A stretch of DNA of 62,134 bases from a virus. Every line of letters begins with the position of its first letter. Position 1 is the stretch's first letter. Positions 40,393-48,557 of this stretch are shown here, in pieces. The DNA lies in IMG/VR virus record IMGVR_UViG_3300037264_004886, positions 1 to 62,134 of that record. The stretch is one strand, 5' to 3'. Under the pieces are notes generated by a model. It searched no databases, was not told where the DNA came from, and saw only the letters and a program-made list of their open reading frames with translations. A program made the position numbers and the translations under genes.

Positions 40393-40404
40393 AAAATATA
40401 TAAA
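40393..40404 (-). promoter_or_regulatory. TATA box of the 40.4-38.5 kb operon
   Basis: Minus-strand CCTTTATATATTT about 20-30 bases before the ATG at 40374. The long hairpin at 40416 lies directly upstream. Confidence 0.6.
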
Positions 40405-40415
40405 GGTTATGTATT

Positions 40416-40446
40416 CCCAACCCCCGGGTGTGAACCGGGGGTTGGG
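40416..40446. terminator. Perfect 12-bp hairpin
   Basis: CCCAACCCCCGG, loop GTGTGAA, CCGGGGGTTGGG. Very stable. It sits between two minus-strand operons, downstream of the GT-rich repeats; terminator or processing signal. Confidence 0.6.
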
Positions 40447-40449
40447 GGG

Positions 40450-40652
40450 ATGTTGTGCTGACTTGTGTGGTGCTGTGTCGTGCCGTGTTGCGCGGTGTAG
40501 TGGCGTGTCGTGATGTGCCGTGCCGTGGCGTGTTGTGTTGAATCAAACTTTCACTACCTCGTTTGACCGAAGTAATGAAATGTTGTGCTGACTTGTGTGG
40601 TGCTGTGTCGTGCCGTGTTGCGCGGTGTAGTGGCGTGTCGTGATGTGCCGTG
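40450..40652 (+). repeat. Two 73-bp GT-rich direct repeats
   Basis: 40450-40522 and 40580-40652 are identical, 130 bp apart. Internally they are strings of GTGTCGTG/GTGCCGTG-like octamers, with extreme G+T on the plus strand, continuing to 40680. The 57-bp spacer is ordinary sequence. No gene in 40375-40688. Confidence 0.85.
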
Positions 40653-40688
40653 GCGTGGCGTGGTGTGCAGTGTCGTGGCGAAAAAATT

Positions 40689-41180
40689 TTATGCTACTAT
40701 GGGGTTAGCTTCCGATATCTGAACCGACTTTTTCAGTCCGAACCGTTTTGCCATTCTTGCTTTTCCCAGTATAGCGTTTCCAACAGTTTTGTTGTTTTCA
40801 AATACATCTTTTGTGTATTGCGGTAGTTCTTCAGAATGGGTTGTTTCGAGGTTTGTAGTTGCTTTAACCATTCTGCGGGTGCTACCGATAATTCGTTCTG
40901 TTTTGTTCGATGCGATTGTAATAGAGTTTTCAACCGAACTTAAAATGTATCCGTAGTTCGGTTTGTTTAAACACTCTCTGCCCAACCGTTTGCACGCGGT
41001 ATAGAACATTCCGCGATTCGCACCGGCTTTGATATCAAAGCTAAGTTCTTCTTTCAGTTCTTTATATGTTACCTCTTCCCCGTTCTTTTTGGCAAGAAGA
41101 TACGCTTCGAGTTTGAGGGTCTCTTCCGATGGGGTAAAAGTTGGTTTCTTTTTGGGTTTTGAATCTTCAGTGTATTTCAT
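40689..41180 (-). CDS. Winged-helix-like protein
   Basis: 163 aa from ATG 41180, which has GGAAGTGA upstream (15 bases inside a longer reading). Lys-rich N-terminus, then TPSEETLKLEAYLLAKKNGEEVTYKELKEEL, similar to archaeal winged-helix segments; basic C-terminus. Last gene of the assembly operon. Possible regulator. Confidence 0.6.
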   Translation of the reverse strand: MKYTEDSKPKKKPTFTPSEETLKLEAYLLAKKNGEEVTYKELKEELSFDIKAGANRGMFYTACKRLGRECLNKPNYGYILSSVENSITIASNKTERIIGSTRRMVKATTNLETTHSEELPQYTKDVFENNKTVGNAILGKARMAKRFGLKKSVQISEANPIVA

Positions 41181-41185
41181 GAAAA

Positions 41186-41743
41186 TCACTTCCATTTTAT
41201 TGAAGTGACTTCAAACCGTCCGAAGTATCCACGGTTCCGAACCCGGAACGCACCCAGACCGATCAGGTTCCCGGCAGTCATTAAGACCTCTTCAAAGATT
41301 TCTTTGGTAATCATATCGTCAAGAATGATTACATCGGTTGAACCTTTCCATGCGTCGATAGTTGGGAAATGCCGGGTTACCTTTGACTTTCCGCCGATTG
41401 TTCCGTCGGAAGAGCAACGAATAGAACTTTTCTTTACGTCGTTGATATTGATTCCGAGCGGCATGTGGTTCGTTACAAGAATACCGGATTCAAAATGTTT
41501 CGTCCACGTTTCATTGCGGCGCCCGGGGATCTTCTTGTTTAAGAATTTACACGCCTCTTTGATAGCAATCGCAATCGCCATTGGGGGGATTGTAACAATT
41601 CCGTCTGGATCTACGTGGGCTTTGTTTTTCCATGTTCGCTCTTCCCACGCATCGGGCTGTTCGCCGTCGAGTTTTGGGGTGTTGTGGTATCTGGACTGTG
41701 CGTATGCAGACAATGATTTCAGGGTGATTGTACATGTTCTCAT
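41186..41743 (-). CDS. Hypothetical protein with GAFRxRNRGYFGRF motif
   Basis: 185 aa. The C-terminal GLGAFRVRNRGYFGRFEV is a Gly/Arg/aromatic motif I have seen in uncharacterised phage proteins; I cannot name the family. N-terminal beta-rich. Follows the small zinc ribbon directly. Unknown function. Confidence 0.6.
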   Translation of the reverse strand: MRTCTITLKSLSAYAQSRYHNTPKLDGEQPDAWEERTWKNKAHVDPDGIVTIPPMAIAIAIKEACKFLNKKIPGRRNETWTKHFESGILVTNHMPLGININDVKKSSIRCSSDGTIGGKSKVTRHFPTIDAWKGSTDVIILDDMITKEIFEEVLMTAGNLIGLGAFRVRNRGYFGRFEVTSIKWK

Positions 41744-41869
41744 TTACTTTCCTCCAGTTTTTCCATCATATCCACACGCTCTACACTTTACCGAACCGTC
41801 TTTTCGGAAATAGATTGTTTTCCGTTTGCAGTTCGGACAAACCGGGATTTTAGTATCCTGTGTTGTCAT
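41744..41869 (-). CDS. Small zinc ribbon
   Basis: 41 aa; CPNCKRKTIYF...CRACGYDGK. Stop TAA abuts the next ATG. Similar in type to transcription-factor-like ribbons; unknown role. Confidence 0.65.
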   Translation of the reverse strand: MTTQDTKIPVCPNCKRKTIYFRKDGSVKCRACGYDGKTGGK

Positions 41870-41907
41870 ACAAAGAGATTGGTTGTATTTGCATTTATAT
41901 TTATTTG

Positions 41908-42618
41908 TTAGATAAGTTTCAAAACTTTAACCCCGATCATCATTATACAAATAAGTAAACTAAAAACCAATATATATATTCCATATTTATTTAAATCTTC
42001 TTGTTTCGTTTGCTCCGAAAGTTTCGCCAACTGCCGGGTGTAACCGGCGAACGCCCCCATACTTTTAGGCGAGAATGCGGATCTTATCCGCAACCACGGT
42101 ACTGTTATAGTGGAGTCTATCGGGCAGGTTATCATTCCGGCTTGTAATAGCGCCCCAAATCTCAGCAGCGTATGGATTTCATCCGTTCCTGGGTGTGCCT
42201 CATTCCAGATAGTTACCGCTTTATCAATCTCTTGTCGTGCAGGACTGTCAAGTTCTGTCCATCTATCAGCATCAAGTATTAAATCTGCGGTTGTTTTTCC
42301 GATCATTCCTGATGGTGAGTAGTCCCACACTTTCTGGGCTTTTTTAGCTTGTTCTGGAGTTTCATTGAATATAAGCTTCGCTTTTTTTTCGCTTTTCAAA
42401 ACAAAATTTAAATTTGAATCGAATGTAAATGCGACTTGTTCGTGTCTGATGGCAGCATAAAACAAACCCCAGAGCGGCTTCAACGGACTCCAAAAAAGTA
42501 CGTGCCATCCGACGTAAGAACCGACTGCGGCAATAGCTAGCGCCAAGATGATCCAGTAGTAAACTTGTAATCCGAGCGCCAGAGTATTTAGAACCCCGCC
42601 AAAAAGCAAAACGGGCAT
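41908..42618 (-). CDS. Membrane protein of the assembly operon
   Basis: 236 aa from ATG 42618 (GGAGTTGA upstream; a TTG three codons earlier is possible). TM segments at about 15-40, 45-60 and a C-terminal one (215-234); soluble domain between. Unrecognised; same two-end anchoring as the 256-aa protein upstream. Confidence 0.65.
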   Translation of the reverse strand: MPVLLFGGVLNTLALGLQVYYWIILALAIAAVGSYVGWHVLFWSPLKPLWGLFYAAIRHEQVAFTFDSNLNFVLKSEKKAKLIFNETPEQAKKAQKVWDYSPSGMIGKTTADLILDADRWTELDSPARQEIDKAVTIWNEAHPGTDEIHTLLRFGALLQAGMITCPIDSTITVPWLRIRSAFSPKSMGAFAGYTRQLAKLSEQTKQEDLNKYGIYILVFSLLICIMMIGVKVLKLI

Positions 42619-42633
42619 TTTAATCAACTCCGT

Positions 42634-43533
42634 TTAACACCATGCAACACCTTCAATCCAGTTATTACAGATGATCTTTACAAGCAATTCCTGTAATATT
42701 CTATCCATCAATTTCGTGGGGATGCCGAGATCGTTTAGTTTTGTAATGTCAAGTTGGTATGCGTGTTCGAGTTGTCCATCTGTGAGGATGTTGGTTGCGG
42801 TTTCTAATTGTATCGGATCTGATATTTTTGATTCAAGTAATTTTGTCATGTCGGTTCGTATTGTTTTTGTGTATTGTTCTCCAACATAGGCAAACTGGAT
42901 TGAGGCATCGTTTGCTTTCCTACCCTTTTTCCGCAAAACTTCTTTCCACGACTTTGCAGAACCGTAACTAAATAACCCACCGAGCTGTGGATCAACCGGA
43001 CCAAGACACGCGAATGCCCCCATAAATAATTGATCACAACTTAATGCAAGTATTGTCCCACCGGACATTGCATAAAATGGAACGAATGCCCGCACTTCTG
43101 CCCCGTAACTTTTTATTGCTTTAGAAAGCAGTTGTGTGTAAAACACATATCCCCCCGGTGTGTGTAAGATGAGATCAAATGGTTTCCCTTTAAATGATTG
43201 AAATGCCCGCTCAAGTTTGTGGAGTGTGGTCAGGTCGATCATTGATTGAGAAAACAACCCGGATTCAGTGTGTTTTATAAGTATTGTGTTACGTCCGGTT
43301 ATATTCTTAAATTTACGTAGAATGTATTTGACGTATAGATTTCCTATGATTGGTTTGATATATCCATCCCACATAAGCACAATCACAAAGAACGCCGAAA
43401 TTAAAGTAATAAGCATTAAAATAAGATATTGCGTCCATTCGGTAGTTGCCAGTACATTTACTTGTAATGGTATTCCCCCAGAACTCCGGGTGGCGTTGAT
43501 TATTGTCAGTATGTCTGCCGTTTCAAGTGTCAT
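42634..43533 (-). CDS. Membrane-anchored SppA/SDH-family serine protease
   Basis: 299 aa. TM at about 35-54. ClpP/crotonase-fold protease signatures: DLILHTPGG (120-128), AMSGGT with nucleophile S157, and LGPVDPQ with D181, as in S49C/serine dehydrogenase proteinase (PF01972). It could process coat or membrane proteins at the host membrane. Encoded between two membrane proteins in the operon that starts with the ATPase genes. Confidence 0.85.
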   Translation of the reverse strand: MTLETADILTIINATRSSGGIPLQVNVLATTEWTQYLILMLITLISAFFVIVLMWDGYIKPIIGNLYVKYILRKFKNITGRNTILIKHTESGLFSQSMIDLTTLHKLERAFQSFKGKPFDLILHTPGGYVFYTQLLSKAIKSYGAEVRAFVPFYAMSGGTILALSCDQLFMGAFACLGPVDPQLGGLFSYGSAKSWKEVLRKKGRKANDASIQFAYVGEQYTKTIRTDMTKLLESKISDPIQLETATNILTDGQLEHAYQLDITKLNDLGIPTKLMDRILQELLVKIICNNWIEGVAWC

Positions 43534-43665
43534 TTACGTCACCTTCTTTTCATCGTTCTCACATCTCTCTGAGCACCATTCAAACTCTCCGTTTGTGAAT
43601 ATCGTGTCCCCACACACTTTACACCTTTTACCAACAGTCCACATATGACCTTCCTTGGGCATCAT
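43534..43665 (-). CDS. Small zinc-binding protein
   Basis: 43 aa; CKVCGD and CSERCEN ligands. Coupled to both neighbours by overlaps. Unknown role. Confidence 0.6.
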   Translation of the reverse strand: MMPKEGHMWTVGKRCKVCGDTIFTNGEFEWCSERCENDEKKVT

Positions 43666-44432
43666 ACTGGTCCCTTCCCGGCAGCGCCCGAAACGAACAG
43701 GAACGTAATTGCCATCGCGATTACTCCAGCACCTACGAACAGGAGTAGTTTAATGTTCTTTTCCCAGAACGATTCGTCCGGGATGTGGATGTTTAGTTCG
43801 TTTGATAATTTCAGGATCATCGCGCCGAACATTGCCGCCGTCCGGTTCCGGGGCGTGTACTTCTGGACTTCTTCGGGAGAATAGAGAGCGTAGATTGGAA
43901 TGGGTATTCCATCCGGGTATGCGCTCTCTAACGCCGGAATGAACGCCATGAAATCTAAATTGTTAGTTATGGCGATATCCGGGTTTTTCGTGTTAATCTC
44001 TTTTGCAATCCGGCACACTGCCATTTCGGAGATTGGGTCGCGGATACAATCAAAGTTATCGGACGCGATGAATACGGGTTTGAACCCGACTTTTCCGACA
44101 CTGGTGGGACTGGTCAGCATCCATTTACTAACGAGTGTTGGATCTTTGTAAGAGAGAATGCCATCAACGTATTCGAGCGCCTGGATTGAGAAAGAACGGT
44201 TCTTACCGAACATGAACGCTTGCTGCGTCTTGACTCCGGTGGCTTTACTTGCAACTCCGGCGCCTCGGACGGGTGCCATGATCATGAACTTAATAAACCA
44301 CCAGGCGTTAATTAGCACGACTGATAAGAACAGGACGAGAATAACAATCAACCACAACGGCATCGGTCCGAGTGTGATATCCATTATCGGATCGAACGCA
44401 GTATTTGGAGGCATCTGGTAAATATCTGCCAT
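43662..44432 (-). CDS. Membrane protein with soluble domain
   Basis: 256 aa from ATG 44432, overlapping the upstream stop. TM helices at about 28-52 and 230-252, with a mixed alpha/beta domain between (VFIASDNFDCIRD, IPIYALYSPEEVQ). No family recognised; may be a platform for the ATPase. Confidence 0.65.
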   Translation of the reverse strand: MADIYQMPPNTAFDPIMDITLGPMPLWLIVILVLFLSVVLINAWWFIKFMIMAPVRGAGVASKATGVKTQQAFMFGKNRSFSIQALEYVDGILSYKDPTLVSKWMLTSPTSVGKVGFKPVFIASDNFDCIRDPISEMAVCRIAKEINTKNPDIAITNNLDFMAFIPALESAYPDGIPIPIYALYSPEEVQKYTPRNRTAAMFGAMILKLSNELNIHIPDESFWEKNIKLLLFVGAGVIAMAITFLFVSGAAGKGPV

Positions 44433-44554
44433 TATGGTGTCTCCCGATTCCATTTCCGATGGTTATTCCATACCCAGAGTGTAAAAACCATTACTATTAT
44501 AAAAAATACGAACAAATCTACGTAATTCCCGGGATTCATTATAAATTCTGCCAT
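44432..44554 (-). CDS. Small single-TM protein
   Basis: 40 aa; one TM helix (15-34) followed by basic tail. Overlaps both neighbours. Unknown role. Confidence 0.55.
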   Translation of the reverse strand: MAEFIMNPGNYVDLFVFFIIVMVFTLWVWNNHRKWNRETP

Positions 44555-44731
44555 CTAAACCACCTCATGGATGTGTGGACAGTTTGGTTTACCTAATGGG
44601 AGTAATTTGAGATTGAGAATGTTGTTGTCATATTCTTGTTGTGTTATTTCGCCACTTTCGAGTAACCGATCATTCATTTTTTGTGCGATGTATAATGCTG
44701 TGTATGCCATTCCGGTTCCTTTGTCGTTCAT
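44555..44731 (-). CDS. Small hypothetical protein
   Basis: 58 aa, soluble; NDRLLESGEITQQEYDNNIL. Coupled by overlaps. Similar helices occur in phage SHOCT-like proteins, but identity is unsure. Confidence 0.5.
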   Translation of the reverse strand: MNDKGTGMAYTALYIAQKMNDRLLESGEITQQEYDNNILNLKLLPLGKPNCPHIHEVV

Positions 44732-44856
44732 ACAATCGCTCCCAAAACTTTCCCAAACTCTTTCATCTTCTCTTTTATCTGTGGGCGATCATTTTTTTCA
44801 ATAGCGAGTTTCAGTTCGGCGTAAACTAATATTGGGGTTGGTTTTTTAGAAGTCAT
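44728..44856 (-). CDS. Small helical protein
   Basis: 42 aa; one or two amphipathic helices, Lys/Glu-rich. Coupled by ATGA overlaps. Unknown. Confidence 0.5.
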   Translation of the reverse strand: MTSKKPTPILVYAELKLAIEKNDRPQIKEKMKEFGKVLGAIV

Positions 44857-45002
44857 TTTACAACCTCTTCAATTAAGTTTGGATGTGTTTTTTTTATTAA
44901 TTTTAAAAGTTTTTTGATTTCTCTCAAATCCATATAACACCCCCCAAACTCATCACAAATTTCATAACATTTGCTTGCGTTGTCGTATGATATCGATTGC
45001 AT
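44853..45002 (-). CDS. Small hypothetical protein
   Basis: 49 aa, three Cys, Lys-rich C-terminus; start overlaps the stop of the Gln-rich protein gene. Unknown. Confidence 0.5.
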   Translation of the reverse strand: MQSISYDNASKCYEICDEFGGCYMDLREIKKLLKLIKKTHPNLIEEVVK

Positions 45003-45586
45003 TATTTCTTCCCTCCGAGGATACTCAAAAATCCTTTTCGCTGTTCGGGCTGGTCGGGCATCTTCACGACACTCTCAGCGCCAGTCTTGTGTGTAATCCA
45101 TGCCGTCCGTTCTCTGATACCCTTGTCGGACAGGTCGCCACGGGATTTCGTTGCCAGGATTTTTATTATCCAGCGTTTGATTAACGCTTGCAAAATCTCT
45201 TCATTGCCCTCACCGTCTGCTACGTCTACAATTTCAATAAAGTCCCGGACCAGACGGTTGTATAAAACGTTGTCAAGGTTCGTAAACGTTAACTGTTCCA
45301 GTAAAGACGAACATTCCATTATCCACAACCCTTTCTGACTTTCTTGTGGGGATAACGTAACCGATACCAATCGGTTGAGAAAGTAAACGTCAATTCCCTG
45401 CGGGCGGGTATCGAACATTCCGGCGCCCAGACCTCGTTGCTGTTGCTGTTGCTGGATCTGTTGCTGCTGCATCTGCTGTTGATATTCAGCTTCGTCGGCG
45501 GCTTCGAGTAATTTCTGCTGGTCGGGGGGTAAATAAGGAACGCCCTCGGCTTCACATCTCAGTTTTCGTAAATCTTCAAGTCCCAT
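45002..45586 (-). CDS. Poly-Gln-linker protein
   Basis: 194 aa. Residues about 35-50 are nearly all Gln/Met/Ile (flexible linker); residues 60-194 look like an alpha-helical domain with basic C-terminus. Two bases after a 10-base overlap with the small TM gene. Unrecognised, likely assembly factor. Confidence 0.65.
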   Translation of the reverse strand: MGLEDLRKLRCEAEGVPYLPPDQQKLLEAADEAEYQQQMQQQQIQQQQQQRGLGAGMFDTRPQGIDVYFLNRLVSVTLSPQESQKGLWIMECSSLLEQLTFTNLDNVLYNRLVRDFIEIVDVADGEGNEEILQALIKRWIIKILATKSRGDLSDKGIRERTAWITHKTGAESVVKMPDQPEQRKGFLSILGGKK

Positions 45587-45716
45587 TTATTTTCCTCCGT
45601 CTTTCAGTCAATTCGTACAACGCCCAACACCACAGGGATACCCCGAAACACAATAATATTAAGTATAAGTATCCCGCAACGCCCATATCAGTTCCGTCAA
45701 GATTTACTACCATCAT
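45576..45716 (-). CDS. Small single-TM protein
   Basis: 46 aa with one hydrophobic helix (about 12-34) and basic tail. ATG overlaps the upstream stop (ATGA); 11-base overlap with the next gene. Unknown role. Confidence 0.55.
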   Translation of the reverse strand: MMVVNLDGTDMGVAGYLYLILLCFGVSLWCWALYELTERRRKINGT

Positions 45717-46075
45717 TCCCCCCGGTCCATATACTTGAACGAATCATCAATCAGTTGTCCATATCCTCCGTGAACAAGTTCGCCCATGTGGTCTAATACG
45801 TGAGCACACACGAAATTGGAAGTCTCCCACTTCCCTACTTTATATAAGTTTTCGGCGTTCATACACAACCCCACACATTCGTCAAAGATTGGTTTGAACT
45901 CATCAAACTCCCCTGTAAGTTTCGATGCAATGATGAGTGCGGATACCAGGTTGCGAGTGTTCCCGGGTTTCCGGGACGGATCGATTCCGCGAGCGTTGAC
46001 ATAATGTGCCCCGATCTCCATTCGCAACTGCGTATTGATCTTTTTCTTTCTTTCTTCAAATGTTAAAAGCGCCAT
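45713..46075 (-). CDS. Hypothetical helical protein
   Basis: 120 aa, soluble and alpha-helical. Overlaps the 3' end of the ATPase gene by 20 bases. Presumably an ATPase partner; unrecognised. Confidence 0.6.
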   Translation of the reverse strand: MALLTFEERKKKINTQLRMEIGAHYVNARGIDPSRKPGNTRNLVSALIIASKLTGEFDEFKPIFDECVGLCMNAENLYKVGKWETSNFVCAHVLDHMGELVHGGYGQLIDDSFKYMDRGE

Positions 46076-47228
46076 GTTTCACCGCGTGTTTACTCTTCTT
46101 TAATCGTATTTTCAGTTTGCCGAGAATGTCCAAACAGAGTTTCTGGTGGATTCCGAGATACGACGCCAGTCTTGCAACATTCGTATTCGGTTCGTCTGCG
46201 ATAAACTTCTGAATTTCAAGTTCGTATTTCATCGCCTGGTCTGCTACGTTCTGTTCGTGGAGGGTTGGACCTTCCCGCACTTTGTGTTTTGGTTTTGGTT
46301 TCTGCACCGGGTTCCGGAACGTCCCGGTCTCTACAATGCGTTTGTTGACGTCTAACGCAGATTGTTCGCGCTGTTTGTCGTATCCGACAATTAGTTCGGT
46401 TGGAGGTTTTAATGAAACCCAGAAATCTATTTTCCGTTTACCAAAACCCATACGACGGTTATACTCTTTCCCCAAAAACCCAATTTCAGATGAGTTGACT
46501 TTAACTAAATTGAATCCTCCAGCGTGAAACGATTTGTAGATGCTCATTGTAATATCGCACATTTCACGGACTTGGTTGTCGACGTGTTTTTTTAACGGAG
46601 CTGTGAGTAACAATATCCAGCGGTTCGTCCGGGCAACCGTCATTAACGCATTGAAGTTTCGGTTCTGTGGTGAGTTCCAACTTCGGTTACTGACTGCTAA
46701 ACTACAATCATCCACAATTACAATCTGATACTTTCCGGCATCCTTTAAAATTTGCATTACTCGGTCGGTATCTTCGAGGGTAGCGACGTGATTTAATGAA
46801 AAGTAATCTTTCCAATCTCCCCCCAACACTTTTGCAATTTCGTGTGCGATTCGATATGCAATCCACAACGCCGTATACGATTTCCCAGAACCTCGCCTGC
46901 CTTGAATGAATATGATTAAGTCCTGCCGGTCTGTACCAGTAACCCGTTTCGCCGCCCAGATACAGAACGGAGAATCTGGAACCGGGATTTGTTGTTTTTG
47001 GATCTCGGTTACATAGTTCGCCATTCGTTTAATGGCGCCTGGAGTAGCCGGACCCAAATCTATCAACCCGGTAATCCCGGGCACCCACGGGATGACTACT
47101 GGCGGAGGAGGGGGTGGTTTTGGAAACATCACGTCGTAATCATATTCTTCTACGGGCGCCGGGGCGATCTCTACGCCAATCTCTCCGTCATCTACGATTG
47201 GTTGATCTTCTATGTCGTCTTCCGTCAC
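46056..47228 (-). CDS. Zot/FtsK-like P-loop ATPase, virion assembly or packaging
   Basis: 390 aa, GTG start overlapping the upstream stop. Residues 25-50 are poly-Pro. Walker A GRRGSGKS (110-117), Walker B IVIVDDCS (D173/D174), then RNFNALMTVARTNRWILLLTAP and VDNQVREMCDI, the arginine and sensor regions of Zot-like/HerA-related morphogenesis ATPases. A winged-helix-like tail follows (ARLASYLGIHQKLCLDILGKL). ATPases of this kind drive extrusion or DNA packaging in filamentous and spindle-shaped viruses and conjugation-like systems. Confidence 0.8.
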   Translation of the reverse strand: MTEDDIEDQPIVDDGEIGVEIAPAPVEEYDYDVMFPKPPPPPPVVIPWVPGITGLIDLGPATPGAIKRMANYVTEIQKQQIPVPDSPFCIWAAKRVTGTDRQDLIIFIQGRRGSGKSYTALWIAYRIAHEIAKVLGGDWKDYFSLNHVATLEDTDRVMQILKDAGKYQIVIVDDCSLAVSNRSWNSPQNRNFNALMTVARTNRWILLLTAPLKKHVDNQVREMCDITMSIYKSFHAGGFNLVKVNSSEIGFLGKEYNRRMGFGKRKIDFWVSLKPPTELIVGYDKQREQSALDVNKRIVETGTFRNPVQKPKPKHKVREGPTLHEQNVADQAMKYELEIQKFIADEPNTNVARLASYLGIHQKLCLDILGKLKIRLKKSKHAVKHGAFNI

Positions 47229-47572
47229 AGCATCCCGCCCGTTGAGACCTCTTCAAACTCCAGCATTTCAGATAAGAAGCTGATCAGTTCGCCCACACAG
47301 AGAGTAGACGCCGATATAATATCCCCATCGTATTTATCTCGGGTTTCGGTATAGACTTGCCATAACTGTTTTCGTTTTTCGCGGTTCGGGCAGAATGCAA
47401 TTAACGCAGCTGTTGCTCCCTCAACACTCGCCTTGTCTTTTGTTACTACAGTTTCAAAATAGTTTTTTGCTAGCGATAGGAGAAAAAACGTATACATATT
47501 TTTCGGGGAGCCGTGCATCATATTCGACATCGGACCCATATCAATTTTAGATAATCCGGTAGAGTCTGCCAT
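47225..47572 (-). CDS. Hypothetical protein, first gene of the assembly operon
   Basis: 115 aa, soluble and mostly helical. Coupled to the ATPase by a 4-base overlap. TATA box about 25 bases upstream. Divergent from the coat-like genes. Confidence 0.6.
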   Translation of the reverse strand: MADSTGLSKIDMGPMSNMMHGSPKNMYTFFLLSLAKNYFETVVTKDKASVEGATAALIAFCPNREKRKQLWQVYTETRDKYDGDIISASTLCVGELISFLSEMLEFEEVSTGGML

Positions 47573-47581
47573 AAGTAAACG

Positions 47582-47633
47582 GATATTTATAAAAAGTGAT
47601 ATTTATGGTTTGTTGCTGATAGGTTTTAAATAC
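47582..47633. promoter_or_regulatory. Divergent promoters: assembly operon and coat-like gene
   Basis: Minus-strand CTTTTTATAAATATCC (47583-47598) for the ATPase operon and plus-strand GGTTTTAAATACC (47622-47634) for the gene at 47667. Only about 30 bases separate the two boxes, so they may be co-regulated. Confidence 0.6.
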
Positions 47634-47666
47634 CATATCGTTCTTATTACTTTGTAAGCGAGGTGA

Positions 47667-48071
47667 TTGAATACGAAAATTAAAAAGATGCAGATGGTTC
47701 TTGCGCAAGGACTTCGCACTACGATTGACGAGCACGGGGTCACACAGGGAATCATGATGTTTGTGGTCGCGGCTGTAATGATCGCAATCATGCTCCCGGT
47801 GCTGAATGGTGTGATGACGGCGTCCCCGGTGCTTACTACAGATCCAATGATGGTTAATAATTTAACCAGTGGGGGGGTGCATGTAGCTGGTGCAAATGCC
47901 ACAGGATATGGAACTCTCACTACTAACGCCGCAATGGTATCAACCCAGAGCACAATGTGGACAACTATCGGTAGTTCCTACGGACTTCTCGTCGTAGTTT
48001 TAATCCTCATTGCTGCAGCAGTTATCCTCGGAGCTATCGGGCTCTTCCGGTACTTCGGTGGACAGGACTAA
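47667..48071 (+). CDS. Two-TM coat-like protein 1
   Basis: 134 aa, TTG start chosen because a perfect AGGTGA site precedes it and the same 33-bp leader (47645-47677) begins the paralogue. Basic N-terminus, TM1 about 32-50 (GIMMFVVAAVMIAIMLPVL), Thr/Ser/Asn-rich loop of about 50 residues, TM2 about 102-128 ending FRYFGGQD. Size, two helices, tandem paralogue and own strong promoter match major coat proteins of spindle-shaped viruses (VP1/VP3 of fuselloviruses), but also archaeal pilin-like proteins. No sequence match can be claimed. Confidence 0.75.
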   Translation: MNTKIKKMQMVLAQGLRTTIDEHGVTQGIMMFVVAAVMIAIMLPVLNGVMTASPVLTTDPMMVNNLTSGGVHVAGANATGYGTLTTNAAMVSTQSTMWTTIGSSYGLLVVVLILIAAAVILGAIGLFRYFGGQD

Positions 48072-48104
48072 ACCCAATTAATCTCTCCTTTTTTTTCAAT
48101 AATC

Positions 48105-48113
48105 TTTAAATAG
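48105..48113 (+). promoter_or_regulatory. TATA box of coat-like gene 2
   Basis: CTTTAAATA about 33 bases before the TTG at 48146, same arrangement as gene 1. A T-rich run at 48090-48098 just before it can terminate gene 1. Confidence 0.6.
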
Positions 48114-48145
48114 TATATACGTGTATTACTTTGTAAGCGAGGTGA

Positions 48146-48454
48146 TTGAATACGAATTTCAAAGCTATTGTTAAAGCCGGTCTCCGCAAGACTATGGGCG
48201 ACTACGGTGTGACGCAGGGAATTATGATGTTCGTGGTTGCCGCGATTATGATCGCCGTGCTGCTTCCTGTGCTCAATGGAGTGCTGACTGCAACCCCGGT
48301 GATCCTGACGGGTCCGCTCAACACCACGCAGCAAACTGTCAACACTACAATCGGTAGTGCGTATGGTCTGCTCGTAGTTGTGTTAATCCTCATTGCTGCA
48401 GCAGTTATCCTCGGAGCTATCGGGCTCTTCCGGTACTTCGGTGGACAGGAGTGA
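48146..48454 (+). CDS. Two-TM coat-like protein 2
   Basis: 102 aa, TTG start with the same AGGTGA site. GVTQGIMMFVVAAIMIAV (TM1) and the TM2-FRYFGGQE end match protein 1, but the exposed loop is 32 residues shorter and different. Two paralogues could form major and minor coat subunits. Confidence 0.75.
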   Translation: MNTNFKAIVKAGLRKTMGDYGVTQGIMMFVVAAIMIAVLLPVLNGVLTATPVILTGPLNTTQQTVNTTIGSAYGLLVVVLILIAAAVILGAIGLFRYFGGQE

Positions 48455-48523
48455 AGTTGGAACAAATTTCCAACTTTTAAAAATTTCTCTCTTTTAGGAA
48501 ACAACTTGTAAAGGTGTGACGCA

Positions 48524-48555
48524 TACTATTATATACCTGTAACGCATACTATTAT
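48524..48555 (+). promoter_or_regulatory. Promoter with duplicated ACGCATACTATTAT
   Basis: GACGCATACTATTATA at 48518 and AACGCATACTATTATC at 48541, 23 bases apart, before the ATG at 48558. One is likely the TATA element, the other the proximal element. Confidence 0.5.
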
Positions 48556-48557
48556 CT

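Larger units (their letters stand above)
47645..48450 (+). repeat. Identical leader (33 bp) and 3' end (68 bp) in the coat-like gene pair
   Basis: 47645-47677 equals 48124-48156 (leader, ribosome site and first codons); 48000-48067 equals 48383-48450 (TM2 and C-terminus). Between them the genes differ in sequence and length. Confidence 0.9.

Noticed and set aside
40361-40546. 61-aa Thr/Arg/His-rich minus-strand frame over the GT repeats
   Set aside because: Low complexity produced by the octamer repeats; a hairpin and TATA box lie inside it.
47667-48454. Calling the two-TM pair archaeal pilins
   Set aside because: The N-termini have GVTQG rather than a [KR]G class III cleavage site and carry two TM helices, whereas pilins have one. 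Kept only as an alternative.
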